The notes under the pieces were generated by a model that saw nothing but the letters and a program-made list of their open reading frames with translations, had not been told where the DNA came from and ran no database searches. Below are positions 1 through 10,688 of a DNA stretch of 64,000 nt, piece after piece. Origin of the DNA: Ambrosia x helenae (taxonomy: Eukaryota > Streptophyta > Magnoliopsida > Asterales > Asteraceae); NCBI GenBank assembly GCA_030844895.1, contig CM061229.1, positions 122,091,682 to 122,155,681 of the forward strand, in the 5' to 3' direction. The position numbers were made by a program, and so were the translations under genes. Within the stretch, counting starts at the first letter, position 1. Each line of letters opens with the position of its first letter.

Positions 1-20
1 TAGCTAATGATTATGTAATG

Positions 21-58
21 TTGAAACTCGTTGAAACTCGTTGAAACTCGTTGAAACT
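21..58. repeat. Short tandem repeat, TTGAAACTCG x ~4
   Basis: Four head-to-tail copies of TTGAAACTCG, the last ending TTGAAACTG. It is a local minisatellite with no evident coding role. Confidence 0.9.
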
Positions 59-431
59 GTTGTTGTTGTCTAATTCATGAGGCATTAAAGTTTACAACTA
101 GACATGCATGTAGAATTGCTTAAGTATAATGTTGCAAGTATGAAGAATTGCATAAACATGGTTACGTAAACTCACCTTAGGAAAGTATTAAGTCTCGAGA
201 AATAGAATATGTGTAGCCCCAAAGTTGCCAATTACAAGAGCTTATAATCAAAGCTTCAATTGTAGAAGTAATAGACTATAGAAGAAAGGTATGAGGGAAA
301 GTTTAATCGGATTGAAACAATCAATTTAGAGGTGCAAAGTATAATGGGTCATAGGTGGGTTTTTATACTAGTTTTGGAGTCAATTAGCCATTAAAATTGG
401 TCAACACCATAAAGTAAGGTTTTATGATGAA

Positions 432-497
432 TTGACTATTTGACTAAGACTTTGACTGTTTGACTAAGACTTTGACTAGGACTTTGACTATTTGACT
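432..497 (+). promoter_or_regulatory. TTGACT array (W-box-like)
   Basis: Seven TTGACT copies occur in about 66 bp, spaced by 6 to 12 bases. TTGAC(C/T) is the core bound by WRKY transcription factors, so in LTR sequence this may be a stress-responsive enhancer. The count is read directly; the regulatory role is inference, and a decayed tandem repeat is the alternative. Confidence 0.4.
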
Positions 498-736
498 CAA
501 GGCTTTATTTAAAAAAAAATCTTGTATGTGAAAAAAAAAAAGAATTTAGAATCATATTATTATTATTATTTATATACATTTATGTATGTATATAAGTTGT
601 GAGTTAGGATAAATAAAAACTTAGGCACATTTGTATAATATTAATGATAAAGGTGTAATAAAATATATATATATATATATATATATAAGGGCTTTTTATG
701 TATTAAAATTTTGGGGAAAATTTTGCGATGTTACAA

Positions 737-1351
737 GGCAATCCCTCGATATATTTCTCGATTGCTCGAGAGACCGGGGTAACCATGTGTGGAACCAATA
801 TGCTGAGTTCATGATATCGAGTGTTGTACGCAAGATTTTCACCACTGTCTTGTTTCAACCCATGGAACTCTTCCTCTAGTTTCCTGATCTCGTTCCTAGG
901 GCAGAATTTGGCGATCATGAGTTCCTTAACCTCAGCCCAAGACAAGGATAAAGCAACATCAGCGCCCCGATTACGCTTTTCGCCATTCCACCAAGTTAGC
1001 GCTCCCTTTTGAAGGGCACTGGTAGCATAGCGAACGCGGAGGTCATCAGGACACTCACTGTTCACAAAGGTACTCTCTATACTTTCAAACCATTGGAGGA
1101 GGCCAGTAGCACCCTCCTCACACAGTAAATTTTGTGGGGTTGCAGGAGTTGAAGTGTTTGAAAGTGCATTGAAATTGAGTCGCACCCTCTGTGTTGGCAC
1201 TGTTACTATTTTGGGTTAACTCACTGACAAGATTTGGGATCACTGCAGCAATTTGCTCAGCGACTAGAGAGGCGAGGCGACGGTCAGAACGTTGTCCAGA
1301 AGCACGAACAGTGCGTTGGCTAGCATCACGGAGCATGCGGCGAGCAGACAT
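737..1351 (-). pseudogene. gag: Truncated, frameshifted Tekay-type gag (second tandem unit)
   Basis: The minus-strand product starts MSARRMLRDASQRTVRASG and matches the gag of element A at 25612 almost residue for residue. It continues through the core gag motif TWWNGEKRNRGADVALSLSW to EKYIEGLP. A one-base loss near 1126 breaks the frame between KFT and GATGLLQWFES. The gene then stops at 737, where an unrelated LTR end begins. Gag forms the cytoplasmic particle that packages retrotransposon RNA. The zinc knuckle, protease and pol expected further left are missing here, cut off by the insertion. It follows its own primer binding site and LTR, which marks a second unit in tandem with element A. 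Confidence 0.85.
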
Positions 1352-2010
1352 CTACAAGGCAGTCAATGAAAAATTATGAGATTATAAAATGTAAGTGTAT
1401 AATTGTACAAATGATTATGAATACAAAATATTGTATGTGAAATAAGAGTGTATCATTGAAAAATTTGCATAGAATGCTTGGATTGCCCTTGTCTAGCTGT
1501 AAAGCCCAACAATAACGTTGACTTTTCAAAGGAATTGAACTCAATGGTGATCAAAGAAGACATGCTTTAGCCTATAAGTGGACACTCACTCCAGGAATCC
1601 CAGGTAAGCATAACAGGTCCGTAAATGGATTTATGCGCTATGCTTGCCTATGCCAGAAAACCCAGTGTACAGGCATCCACCCTTCCAGATTGCACGTGTC
1701 CCTATCACACTCATTAAAGCTCAACAACTTTGAAGGAGCAAAAATAAGAGTAGGCATTATGCCTAAGAGTGTCTTCATGAAAGGTACTGCTCCCGCTCCA
1801 TGATGATGTAGTCTTTCCACTCCTTGTAGGACACCATCTCTATACACCATGATGAAAGATGAGGAGGAATGGAAAAGAAAGGGAAAGATTGAGGGAGGAA
1901 AGTGGAGGGAAATGAGGGGAATGATAAATTAGGAAATATTGTACCTGAAAGTTGAAATTCGGTTATAGTCAAGGCCAATTCATCTAATAACCTAGTTCCC
2001 TATAACCATG
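1352..2010 (-). other. Retrotransposon 5' leader (non-coding)
   Basis: This lies between the primer binding site and the gag start of the left tandem unit. It is clearly homologous to 25613-26309 in the other unit, with shared blocks such as CAGGCATCCACCCTTCCAG. No coding frame was recognised. It probably contains the transcribed leader and packaging region. Confidence 0.7.
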
Positions 2011-2022
2011 GCTCTGATACCA
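2011..2022 (-). other. Primer binding site, initiator tRNA-Met
   Basis: The minus strand reads TGGTATCAGAGC, complementary to the 3' end of plant initiator tRNA-Met, starting 3 bases after the LTR end at 2026. It shows that the LTR 2026-4692 acts as a 5' LTR for the gag to its left, although it is also the 3' LTR of the pol to its right. Confidence 0.9.
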
Positions 2023-3562
2023 ATCTGTAACACCCCAACCGATGGCGGAATCATCGAGGTGTCACGTAGTGACGATTGTTCAAAAGCACATGGTACTAAA
2101 ATGTAAATATTATTGAATAAGCCAAATTGTCTTACATGGAAATGGAAAATACAAAGTCTAAATGAAACATAAATATTGAAATAACTGATTAAAATAAAGC
2201 ACTAAAAGTCCCATGCTAAAGCACTAGATCAAACTGCACCTGAAACATGTACAAAAATAGGTTTGGTCAACATATGAAATGTTGGTGAGCATTCCTAGTT
2301 ATTAATATATATAATAAGTTGAAAAGATATACAATTCAAGTGCAAGCTACAGTGCAAATATGTAAACTATGTATCATACAAATGAGCGAAATCAATCCTG
2401 TGACTGTATAATGTACTAAATGAACGGCGGTGTACTTATCCAATAAATGGATAAAAACTTAACAATGACCACGGATTCTTCGATGAAAAAGGGGGAGAAT
2501 CAACCTAGGCGGGTTGTCAATCCAATAGCGTTATCCAATGTTAAGGTCGGCTTGTACAATGTTAATGATTTCACTAAGTACAAATGTATTCTACATGTAA
2601 TGTCTAAGCATATAGCACGTTTGTAAGCAAATGCACATAGTACTAGAATTGCATTGTAAAAATGTGAACTTGTATTTGTAATTTGTATAAGTGTACATGT
2701 AACACCCCAAAAATGAATAAAAGCAAAAAGGGGATAGGAAATACTCACTGTTCACGTAATAGCTTGAAATTCAACCGGTCAACGTAATTTGAATTGAGAT
2801 TACCCCAAAGGATTAACCTAAAGAATTTGATAACGTGTAAGGGAAATAATTCTAGGATACATGTATTTCTAGGGTTTCGAATTGGGGATAAGTATTTATT
2901 TGATTAATAATCAAATTGTTTATTAAATATAAGAAATTTAATAAATAAACAAACAAAAGTCTTTTTGTAAATTTTTAAGTTAAAGACGGTCACAATATAT
3001 AGTTTTAAGTATGAAAATAATTTTTATAAAATTATTTTCTTGAAAATAGAATATTTAATCTATTTATTTCAAATTGTCAAAATACAACTTTAATATTTAA
3101 AAATATTAAAATTAAAGGATTTTTGAATTAAAAATTGTATTTCAGTTCTAAATAAATAGAAATAATTTATATAAAATTTTGGTGCAAAAATATTGAAAAA
3201 TGAATTTATTATGATTTATTTATGATTAAAACTAACAAAAATTAATTAAAAATATAAAATGAACGGTTTTTCCGAAATAAAAATTATTTCTGAAATGTTT
3301 ATTGCTATACAAGTTTAGAATAATTTTTGTGGAATCTTGTAAAATCGTTTAGATATTTTTATTGAATTTTACAATTATAAATGAATAAACTTGTAATATT
3401 TATAATATATATTAAATAAATTATTTTTGAAAAACTAAAATTTGTATAATGAACTTTACCATTAGGAGATCATACAGTAATTTTTGTAGAATTTATAAAA
3501 CACTTTTAGTATTTAAAAACTATTTTAAAAGATTAATATATTAAATGTATATATAAAAGGGT

Positions 3563-3658
3563 AAAAAAAAAATGGTTGTTGGTTATGGGAGTCGAACCCG
3601 GGCCTCTGGCCGGTTCGAGCTTTATCACAAGTGTGGCCACCAACTGAGCCACACCCTG
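3563..3658 (-). ncRNA. tRNA-like Pol III module 1 in the left LTR of A
   Basis: On the minus strand an A-box TGGCTCAGTTGG (3651-3640) is followed 53 bases on by a B-box GGTTCGACTCC (3598-3588), then a run of ten T (3572-3563). The boxes match the consensus TRGCNNAGYNGG and GGTTCGANTCC. The T-arm can pair but the acceptor stem does not, so this is not a working tRNA. It has a counterpart in the other LTR at 27880-27972. Expression is not shown by sequence alone. Confidence 0.6.
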
Positions 3659-3731
3659 AGAACGAATTATTTTGGATTCAAATTAATTATATAGGTTTAT
3701 TTGTGTTAATTGATAAATGGTTAAATGAAGG

Positions 3732-3822
3732 AAAAATAAAAGCTGCTCGTGGGAATCGAACCTTGGCCAAAGGCCGGTTCTGATCCCATCTCCACGCGTG
3801 TAAACCAATTGATCTAGGTCAG
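3732..3822 (-). ncRNA. tRNA-like Pol III module 2 in the left LTR of A
   Basis: On the minus strand a degenerate A-box TAGATCAATTGG (3816-3805) is followed 54 bases on by a perfect B-box GGTTCGATTCC (3762-3752), then T-runs (3740-3732). It shares the AACCGGCC block with module 1, so it is a diverged duplicate. The other LTR of A has no counterpart. Confidence 0.5.
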
Positions 3823-4347
3823 TTGGTTGTTGTGTTTCTGTTTCAAAAAAAATCTTATACATAGTCTGCAAGTCGTGTTCTTCCCCAATCCCACCCAATC
3901 GAGCCCTAATTATCCAATCACCATAATTAGCGATCAATAGCCCCTGAATCTTTGGGGCTATTGATCGTAGGGTGCCGATGAGTAAAACCCAACAAAAAAA
4001 TGAACTTACAAAAACCGTAATCGTGTATAAGCTCCGGTCAACAGTAAAGTCAAATTCGACTCAAATACTTCGAATGAGAGATTGTTAACAGAATTTGAAG
4101 ATGGAGAGGGAGGTTTCGGCGATTGGTGAGTGTTGTGGGGGGTTCAATTTATAGTGTGAGGCTCGGATTATTGATTTGGTAAGGTTTGACTCACCATGAT
4201 GATGATGACGCGTGATTAGCCGAAAATTGGAAAGTTTTAGTGATGATTGCTGCTGTAATTGACGCGTCCCAGCCAAAGCATTCAATCTCCCTCCAAATTA
4301 GGATTCAAGAACGCGTATGGGTGGTTTGATTATGATGATCGTTTGGG

Positions 4348-4370
4348 CAGTTGACTTTCCAAGTCAACTG
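4348..4370. promoter_or_regulatory. TTGACT dyad (two inverted W-box-like cores)
   Basis: Perfect 9-bp arms CAGTTGACT and AGTCAACTG surround a 5-base centre. The same arms with a different 6-base centre occur in the other LTR at 28496-28519, so the symmetry has outlasted the spacer. It lies about 60 bp from tRNA-like module 3. It may be a transcription-factor site (WRKY-type core), which is inference. Confidence 0.5.
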
Positions 4371-4422
4371 CAAGGTTTCAAACACCATTTATAAACAAAA
4401 CGCGTGGGTTCCAAAACAAAAA

Positions 4423-4512
4423 TATGGTGTAGCTCAGTTGGTTGAAACGTGTGTGTGTGCTTGAACCGGTTATGGGCTCGGGTTCGAATCCCGGCCCAAG
4501 CCTTTTATTTTT
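4423..4512 (+). ncRNA. tRNA-like Pol III module 3 in the left LTR of A
   Basis: On the plus strand, opposite to modules 1 and 2, an A-box TAGCTCAGTTGG (4430-4441) is followed 51 bases on by a B-box GGTTCGAATCC (4481-4491). The T-runs TTTT (4503-4506) and TTTTT (4508-4512) come next. The T-arm pairs five bases; the acceptor does not pair. The module shares GAACCGG and the spacing with module 1, so the two are inverted copies of one ancestor. The counterpart in the other LTR is 28571-28666. Confidence 0.6.
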
Positions 4513-4692
4513 AGACAATTTTCCCTTTATTTTTGAGTTGTTATAAACTTATAGTATGATTATGTAAACCCGAATGTGTCATAGAATATTTTTTTGAACG
4601 TCCGAAAATGATAAAATTGCAACGTCGTATTTATTGAGGTTTCAACGTACATAGAAATGTTAAATTAAATAAGAAAAGTGACGGATGTCACA

Positions 4693-4707
4693 GCATCCCC
4701 TACTTTT
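4693..4707 (-). other. Polypurine tract of element A
   Basis: Read on the minus strand, AAAGTAGGGGATGC directly precedes the LTR start TGTGACATCC. This is where plus-strand DNA synthesis is primed in LTR retrotransposons. The same context (CCCCTACTTTT next to the LTR) recurs in element E at 39587. Confidence 0.75.
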
Positions 4708-4730
4708 AGAAATTTCGTCCCGAAATTCCT

Positions 4731-7475
4731 TCAAGTGGTAGTCTCTGGAAAAAGATGAGGATACTTTGACATCATTTGGTCCTCACGCTCCCAAGTAAAC
4801 TCTGGGCCTCGTTTGGATTCCCAACGAACTTTGACAATTGGAATTCGGCTTCGCTTAAGTGTCTTGACATCTCGATCCATAATCTCCACAGGTTTTTCTA
4901 TGAAGCGCATCGACTCGTCAATCTGGATATCCTCTAAAGGAACATGGAGGTTATCTTCAGCCAAACACTTCTTAAGATTAGAAACGTGAAACGTTGGATG
5001 GACATTACTGAGCTCTGGTGGTAAATCGAGCTTGTAAGCCACCTTCCCAATTCGCTCAAGGATCTTAAAAGGGCCTACAAACCGTGGTGCAAGTTTCCCT
5101 TTCTTTCCAAATCGAAATATACCCTTCCAAGGTGAAACCTTGAGAAGTACCATGTCTCCGACTTGAAATTTTAGAGGCTTGCGCCTTTGATCGGCATAAC
5201 TTTTCTGTCTGCTTCGAGCAACTTGCAAATTCTCACGAATGCGAAGAATTTTGTCTGTCGTTTCCTGTATTAGTTCGGGACCGGTGATTTGTGTTTCGCC
5301 AATCTCGCTCCAACAAACAGGGGAACGACATTTGCGACCATTAAGTGCCTCGAATGGTGCCATGTTAATACTGGAATGGTAGCTGTTATTATACGAGAAC
5401 TCAACCAAGGGTAAGTGCGTGTCCCAATTGCCACCAAAGTCGATGATGCACGCTCTAAGCATATCCTCCAATGTTTGGATGGTTCGTTCAGTTTGACCAT
5501 CCGTCTGTGGGTGATAAGCCGTGCTAAGATTCAGTTGCGTACCAAGTGCGGATTGAAATGTCTGCCAAAAGCGAGAAGTAAACCAACTATCACGATCGGA
5601 AATAATGTCCAGAGGAATACGATGACTACTGACAATCTCATTGATATAGATTTTAGCCAATTTCTCAGCTGTGTAGGCCTCACGAATAGATAGGAAGTGA
5701 GCAGATTTGGTCAATCGATCGAAGATGACCCAAATACTGTCATGACCACGAATGGTGCGTGGAAGCTTCGTAATGAAGTCCATAGCAATGTTCTCCCAAT
5801 TCCATACTGGAATTTCTGGTTGCACAAGTAAACCAGATGGACGTTGGTGCTCAGCTTTGACCTTGGAGCAAGTAAGGCATTTAGCCACATATAGAGCTAT
5901 GTCCTTTTTCATACCGGGCCACCAATACAAGGTACGTAGATCCTGATACATCTTATCTGCACAAGGGTGAATGGAGTAACGAGACTTATGAGACTCGTCC
6001 ATGAGGAAGGTACGCAGGTTGTCACGATCAGGGATCCAAAGACGGTTCATGAAGTAAAGTAAACCATTTTTGGTTTCCAACTGATTTTCGGCTCCACACG
6101 ACATTTCATCGTACATGTTGCCTTCAGTAACAGAGACATGTTGGGCTTCAATGATGTGGAGTTTGATATCAGACTGGACCTGGGCACAATAAAGCTGGGC
6201 ATGATCTTTACGACTGAGAGCATCGGCTACAACATTCGCCTTGCCAGGATGGTAGCGAATCTCGCAGTCGTATTCGTTTAACAACTCGACCCATCGTCGT
6301 TGACGTATATTCAGATCTTTCTGGTTGAAAATATGTTGAAGACTCTTGTGGTCTGTGAAAATTACACATTTTGTACCATATAAATAGTGCCTCCAAATCT
6401 TAAGTGCGAAAACGACCGCTCCGAGTTCAAGATCATGGGTAGTATAATTTTTCTCATGGTTTTTCAGTTGTCGCGATGCATATGCTATAACCTTGCCTCG
6501 TTGCATGAGAACACAACCAAGACCTTGGTTAGAGGCATCACAATAAACCACGAAATCCTCATTGCCGTCAGGTAAAGTGAGGATTGGAGCATCACACAGT
6601 TTCTGCTTCAATGTCTGGAATGCTTCTTCTTGACTGGGTCCCCATACATATGGTTTATCTTTATGGGTTAAAGAAGTGAGAGGTAAGGCAATCTTGGAGA
6701 AGTTGAGAATGAAACGACGATAATAACCCGCTAGACCAAGGAAAGAACGAACTTCTGTGGGAGACTTGGGTGTAATCCAATTTTTAACAGCCTCAATCTT
6801 AGCTGGATCCACGTGTATTCCCTTATCACTGATAATGTGTCCTAAAAATTGAACTTCCTTAAGCCAAAATTCGCACTTGGAGAATTTGGCATATAGTTGT
6901 TCATTCTTCAAAAGACTCAAAATTTGTCTAAGGTGTTGTTCGTGAGCTGATTTGGTTTTAGAGTAAATGAGAATATCATCAATGAAAACGATTACGAATT
7001 TATCCAAGAAGGGTTTGCACACGCGATTCATGAGATCCATGAAGACAGCGGGTGCATTCGTTAGTCCAAAAGGCATAACCATGAACTCGTAATGACCATA
7101 GCGTGTACGAAAAGCTGTCTTTGGAATATCGTCTTCATGAACTCGAAGTTGGTGATATCCGAAACGAAGGTCAATCTTTGAGAAACATGTCGATCCTTGA
7201 AGTTGGTCAAAGAGATCATCAATGCGGGGTAAAGGGTACCGGTTTTTAATGGTGAGTTTATTAAGCTCACGATAATCGATACACATTCGGAAAGAACCAT
7301 CCTTCTTCTTTACAAATAAGACTGGAGCTCCCCAAGGTGATGAACTGGGACGAATGAAACCCTTGTCTGCCAACTCTTGAAGTTGACTCACAAGTTCTTG
7401 CATCTCGGAAGGTGCAAGACGATATGGAGATTTTGCACCAGGTACAAGGTCAATACGAAATTCAACAGGACACAC
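4731..7475 (-). CDS. pol: Tekay-type pol: reverse transcriptase, RNase H, integrase, chromodomain
   Basis: This is a 914-residue open frame. The RT domain covers about residues 10-240, with the active-site motif FIDDILIYSK near residue 164. RNase H covers about 309-425 (YCDASNQGLG, then FTDHKSLQHIF). The integrase HHCC zinc region is near 490-545 and the DDE core near 570-720, including ISDRDS and STAYHPQTDGQTERT. A chromodomain-like tail near 850-910 ends KVRWESKRGPEFTWERE. That tail, and the position before an LTR, identify a chromovirus of the Tekay/Del group. It ends 39 bases before the LTR. The true pol starts upstream: a frameshift at about 7476 separates it from the protease part. Two changes at conserved positions (HPCADKM, DRDSWFTS) suggest drift. 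Known role: copies element RNA to DNA and inserts it. Confidence 0.92.
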   Translation of the reverse strand: MCPVEFRIDLVPGAKSPYRLAPSEMQELVSQLQELADKGFIRPSSSPWGAPVLFVKKKDGSFRMCIDYRELNKLTIKNRYPLPRIDDLFDQLQGSTCFSKIDLRFGYHQLRVHEDDIPKTAFRTRYGHYEFMVMPFGLTNAPAVFMDLMNRVCKPFLDKFVIVFIDDILIYSKTKSAHEQHLRQILSLLKNEQLYAKFSKCEFWLKEVQFLGHIISDKGIHVDPAKIEAVKNWITPKSPTEVRSFLGLAGYYRRFILNFSKIALPLTSLTHKDKPYVWGPSQEEAFQTLKQKLCDAPILTLPDGNEDFVVYCDASNQGLGCVLMQRGKVIAYASRQLKNHEKNYTTHDLELGAVVFALKIWRHYLYGTKCVIFTDHKSLQHIFNQKDLNIRQRRWVELLNEYDCEIRYHPGKANVVADALSRKDHAQLYCAQVQSDIKLHIIEAQHVSVTEGNMYDEMSCGAENQLETKNGLLYFMNRLWIPDRDNLRTFLMDESHKSRYSIHPCADKMYQDLRTLYWWPGMKKDIALYVAKCLTCSKVKAEHQRPSGLLVQPEIPVWNWENIAMDFITKLPRTIRGHDSIWVIFDRLTKSAHFLSIREAYTAEKLAKIYINEIVSSHRIPLDIISDRDSWFTSRFWQTFQSALGTQLNLSTAYHPQTDGQTERTIQTLEDMLRACIIDFGGNWDTHLPLVEFSYNNSYHSSINMAPFEALNGRKCRSPVCWSEIGETQITGPELIQETTDKILRIRENLQVARSRQKSYADQRRKPLKFQVGDMVLLKVSPWKGIFRFGKKGKLAPRFVGPFKILERIGKVAYKLDLPPELSNVHPTFHVSNLKKCLAEDNLHVPLEDIQIDESMRFIEKPVEIMDRDVKTLKRSRIPIVKVRWESKRGPEFTWEREDQMMSKYPHLFPETTT

Positions 7476-7930
7476 CGTGGAAGTCCAGGTAAGTCATCAG
7501 GAAAGACTTCTGGAAACTCACGAACAACAGGAACATCTTGGATACTCTTGTCTTTACCTTTCTTTTCCACGACATGGGCCAAGAAAGCTACGTATTTCTT
7601 ACGTAGATATTTTTGTGCTTGGGTGCAGGACATGAGTTTAAGACCACTGGACGGTTTTTCACCATAAACCCGTAAAAAGTCACCTGATGTGAGAGGAAAC
7701 CGGATAAATTTTTCAAAGCAGACAACTTCAGCATGGTGTTTAGAAAGCCAATCCATACCCACGATGACATCAAAGCTTCCCAATTTCATGGGAATGAGAT
7801 CAATGGTGAAGTCATGTTCGTTAAGGCTAAGAGTACAACCCTGGATGATGGAATCGATTGAGATGGGTTTACCATCCGCGATTTCGACAGTGAAAGGCGC
7901 TCCTAATCTAGAGCGAGTGTGGGATAGTAA
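7476..7930 (-). pseudogene. Remnant of protease region of element A
   Basis: The minus strand encodes RLGAPFTVEIADGKP and then KLGSFDVIVGMDWLSKHHAE, the C-terminal half of a retrotransposon aspartic protease. The linker to RT follows (REFPEVFPDDLPGLP). The N-terminal half with the active-site D-T/S-G-A motif is absent. So is the gag zinc knuckle, because only about 70 bases separate this from the gag fragment. An internal deletion of several hundred bases is the simplest reading. The frame also shifts at the junction with pol near 7476. This copy could not process its own polyprotein. Confidence 0.8.
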
Positions 7931-8002
7931 AGGTTCGAAGCGGCTTTTGATGATTCAACAGTAGGGGTGGTGGTCTTCTCAGTTGGTTTCTTAGTACCTT
8001 TC

Positions 8003-8392
8003 CTAACCAGATTTCCCTTTTTTCACGTTCTTGTCAGTCAAAGAGGCTGCAAGCTGGATGGCTTCTTCCACCGTAGTGGGTTTGCTTCCAGTGACTACGT
8101 CTTGAATCAGGTCAGGTAATCCCTCGATATATTTCTCGATTGCTCGAGAGACCGGGGTGACCATGTGTGGAACCAATATGCTGAGTTCATGATATCGAGT
8201 ATTATACGCAAGATTCTCACCACTGTCTTGTTTGAGCCCATGAAACTCATCCTCCAATTTCTTGATTTCGTTCCTAGGGCAGAATTTGGCGATCATGAGT
8301 TCCTTAACCTCAGCCCAAGACAAAGATAAAGCAACATCAGCGCCCCGATTGCGCTTTTCGCCGTTCCACCAAGTTAATGCCCCCTTTTGAAG
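8003..8392 (-). pseudogene. gag: Central part of element A gag
   Basis: The minus-strand frame starts at the QKGALTWWNGEKRNRG core and runs through FHGLKQDSGENLAYNTRYHE to EAIQLAASLTDKN, ending at a stop near 8003. It is the direct continuation of the gag part at 25612-25277, which stops at the matching residue. The two halves are separated by the insertion 8393-25271 flanked by TGAAG. The zinc knuckle that should follow is missing. Confidence 0.9.
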
Positions 8393-10431
8393 TGTAACGC
8401 CCTGAAACTCGTTTCGCCTGATTTCTTCATTAGGCATAATCAGCAAAATAATAAAACGGGACTTAGATGAGAAGAGTGTGGGTTTATTCGAATATGGGAA
8501 TAACCTACTTAGTATTATTGTGTGTCTAATGAGAAAATTATATTTAAAACTAGCTTGATTAGTTAGTTTTTATAAAGAGTAACTTTAGGTAAAGTTGAGG
8601 GACTAAAAGGGTATGTTGGGGGCAAGATAAAAATGGTCAAAACACCCATTTGGGTGCAAAAATCGTGAGCAGCCCCTAGGGGCATCTTGAGCCATAAATC
8701 AAACCCTAAATGCCAAAATTGAAGAAGAAATGCAAGGTGGTTTGAGGGTTGTCTTGAGGGGTTGCAAATTTGGGGTTTTCTACAAGTTTAGGAGCCTTGG
8801 TAAGAACCCTAACCCTCAATTGGTATGAAATTCGAACCCCACATGTGGGTTTTGAGGAAAACATGTTAAATTCGTATTATGGCTTGATTGTAAGTGGTAT
8901 TGACCATCTCTAATGGTTTAGAGATGAGCTAATCACTAGAAGTTACTTATTTGCATAGATGATGATATTGGGTTTTCATTAGAGCTTTGATATTGCTTTA
9001 GTATGGGTAAATCCATGTAATAGTAAGAATAATGTGTAGTTGGTGACATGCATGTGGAAATTGATGATGATTGAAAGTTGTATATGTGTTAATTGTATAG
9101 AAATTGAATGAATTGAAGGATATGTGTAGAGTTGAAAGTAGATGTTGCTATTAGTGTAACCCATGGTCATTCTTAGTTAAATGGGTGAATAGATTAGAAA
9201 GAAAGTGAGGTTTTGTTATGTTTAATATTTATGGAATGAAGGGTAATTGATGTGGGTATGAAACGTGATGATTGATGTTATGAGCTATGAAAGTAGGCAT
9301 GAAATACTTGTACATTGTGTTTTAAATGTTGTATGCATACCAAGTGTTTGATGAAATGTCTAGATTAGTCTAACTTGTAAAATTGTAGGCAAGATTGGAC
9401 AAGTATGAAAGTAATGTGATAATACATATAATTGAAAGTGGATTAGCATGAGAATTGTGTTCTAGGGAGTATTCATGTAAGGATTTAATGTTATGAGATA
9501 TTCTTGGGCTATGTTGCTAGTTGGAGATTATGAAGGCCCTAGTATGTATGTGAGGAAATGTATGAACGTATATGACAACCGTTGTGATCATGGGGTTGTA
9601 TGTGTTCCGAATAATATGAGAATATTGTTATGGTGGAGTTCATATGGTCTAGTACACTAAAATGGATATATGTTTCTAACTAGAAAGTTTGAATGGTTGA
9701 AAGTTGACTTTCCGCCAAGTCAATAATGTAGAATAACATGGCTAGGCTCCCAAACTTGATTGTGTGACTAGAACACTATGCGATGCATAATATGTTAAAG
9801 CTACGAGACATATATGATAGTAAGTGGTATTACATGATGTGAGAATAAATGTGGTTGTGAATGTATGTTTTAGATATGATAGAAGTTGACTAATGAAAGT
9901 CAATGTGATATTTGGTTGAGAATGGTTGTTAGTGTGATATGATCATGTATGCTAACAATGATGTGAACATGATGATATGGAAGGATAGGAAGGATGGACT
10001 CGACCATGGGAAGCTAATGGGTCAAGAGGAGGCAAATAAACAAGCATGAACTCGGAGGACTTGAGGTAAGTGATTCCCGAAATTAACTCGCATCTATGAT
10101 ATTGAATTATGTTCACATAGAATGGGAATCTTGAAGGAGTACATGGTTTTGGTTATGGGTCAAAGATTCACATGGTAGCTAACTTGGACATTGTCTTATG
10201 TAAATGTAACTAGTGTAGCCAAGGTTTGAGCGAATCAAGTATATTAGGTACTTGAACTAAAACCGGAAGCTCGTAGGGGCGTGCATTCGATCCGAGACTT
10301 GATCAAGGTATGTGTGGAATAATGGGTGGGAGAGTTAGTCAATGAGCTGCTAGAATGTCGGGAATTGTGGGTAAGAATGGCGTGAAAGGAATGGCTTTGA
10401 AAAAAGGAAAGTGTTGACCAACAACAGCTGT

Positions 10432-10515
10432 TGGCGTATCCTACGCCAGTTTTGGCGTAGGCTACGCCAAGCCCATCTTGCCTACGCCATTTCCTTCTGT
10501 CCTACGCCAACTCAC
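10432..10515. repeat. Cluster of CTACGCC palindromes in solo LTR B
   Basis: TTGGCGTAGGCTACGCCAA is a 19-bp odd palindrome with 9-bp arms. Next to it TGGCGTA and TACGCCA are separated by TCC, and two further CTACGCCA half-sites follow. The cluster spans about 80 bp in otherwise AT-rich DNA. It resembles in style, but not in sequence, the palindromes in element C. Confidence 0.7.
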
Positions 10516-10688
10516 CCTTCAGCCTTGGATGTTGATTTTTCGGCTTGTTTATGCTTCCGTACCTTGCCCGAGCAACTCGGAAACTCATTTACAGTACATA
10601 TGTGTACTTATGCTCGGGTTTGAGAGAGAGTTTCATGTATGTAAGGGTTGGTAGTTATGTGTAGATTGAGTATGGGGTTGGAAACGTC

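Larger units (their letters stand above)
1..737. mobile_element. Terminal part of an LTR retrotransposon cut by the window edge
   Basis: The left end is non-coding, AT-rich sequence that stops abruptly at ...GATGTTACA, exactly where the adjacent gag reading frame is broken. Read on the minus strand the end becomes TGTAACATCGCAAAAT, a typical start for a plant Gypsy LTR. The gag sequence resumes right after it, so this is probably an element inserted into that gag, with AGGCA as a possible target duplication that cannot be tested because the other end lies outside. The stretch also holds a four-copy 10-bp repeat, a TTGACT array and an AT dinucleotide run near 663-687. No coding sequence was recognised. 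Confidence 0.5.
2026..4692 (-). repeat. LTR of Tekay-like element A, shared by two tandem units
   Basis: The boundaries are TGTAACACCCC at 2026 and GGATGTCACA at 4692; on the minus strand it starts TGTGACATCC and ends GGTGTTACA. At about 2667 bp it pairs with the LTR at 26325-28947, with obvious divergence including indels. It is bounded on the right by a polypurine tract and pol, as for a 3' LTR. On the left it is bounded by a tRNA-Met primer site and gag, as for a 5' LTR. It carries three tRNA-like A/B-box modules and a TTGACT dyad, listed separately. Confidence 0.9.

Noticed and set aside
4423..4512. True tRNA gene
   Set aside because: The acceptor stem does not pair and no anticodon arm could be placed, so only the internal promoter and T-arm look tRNA-like.
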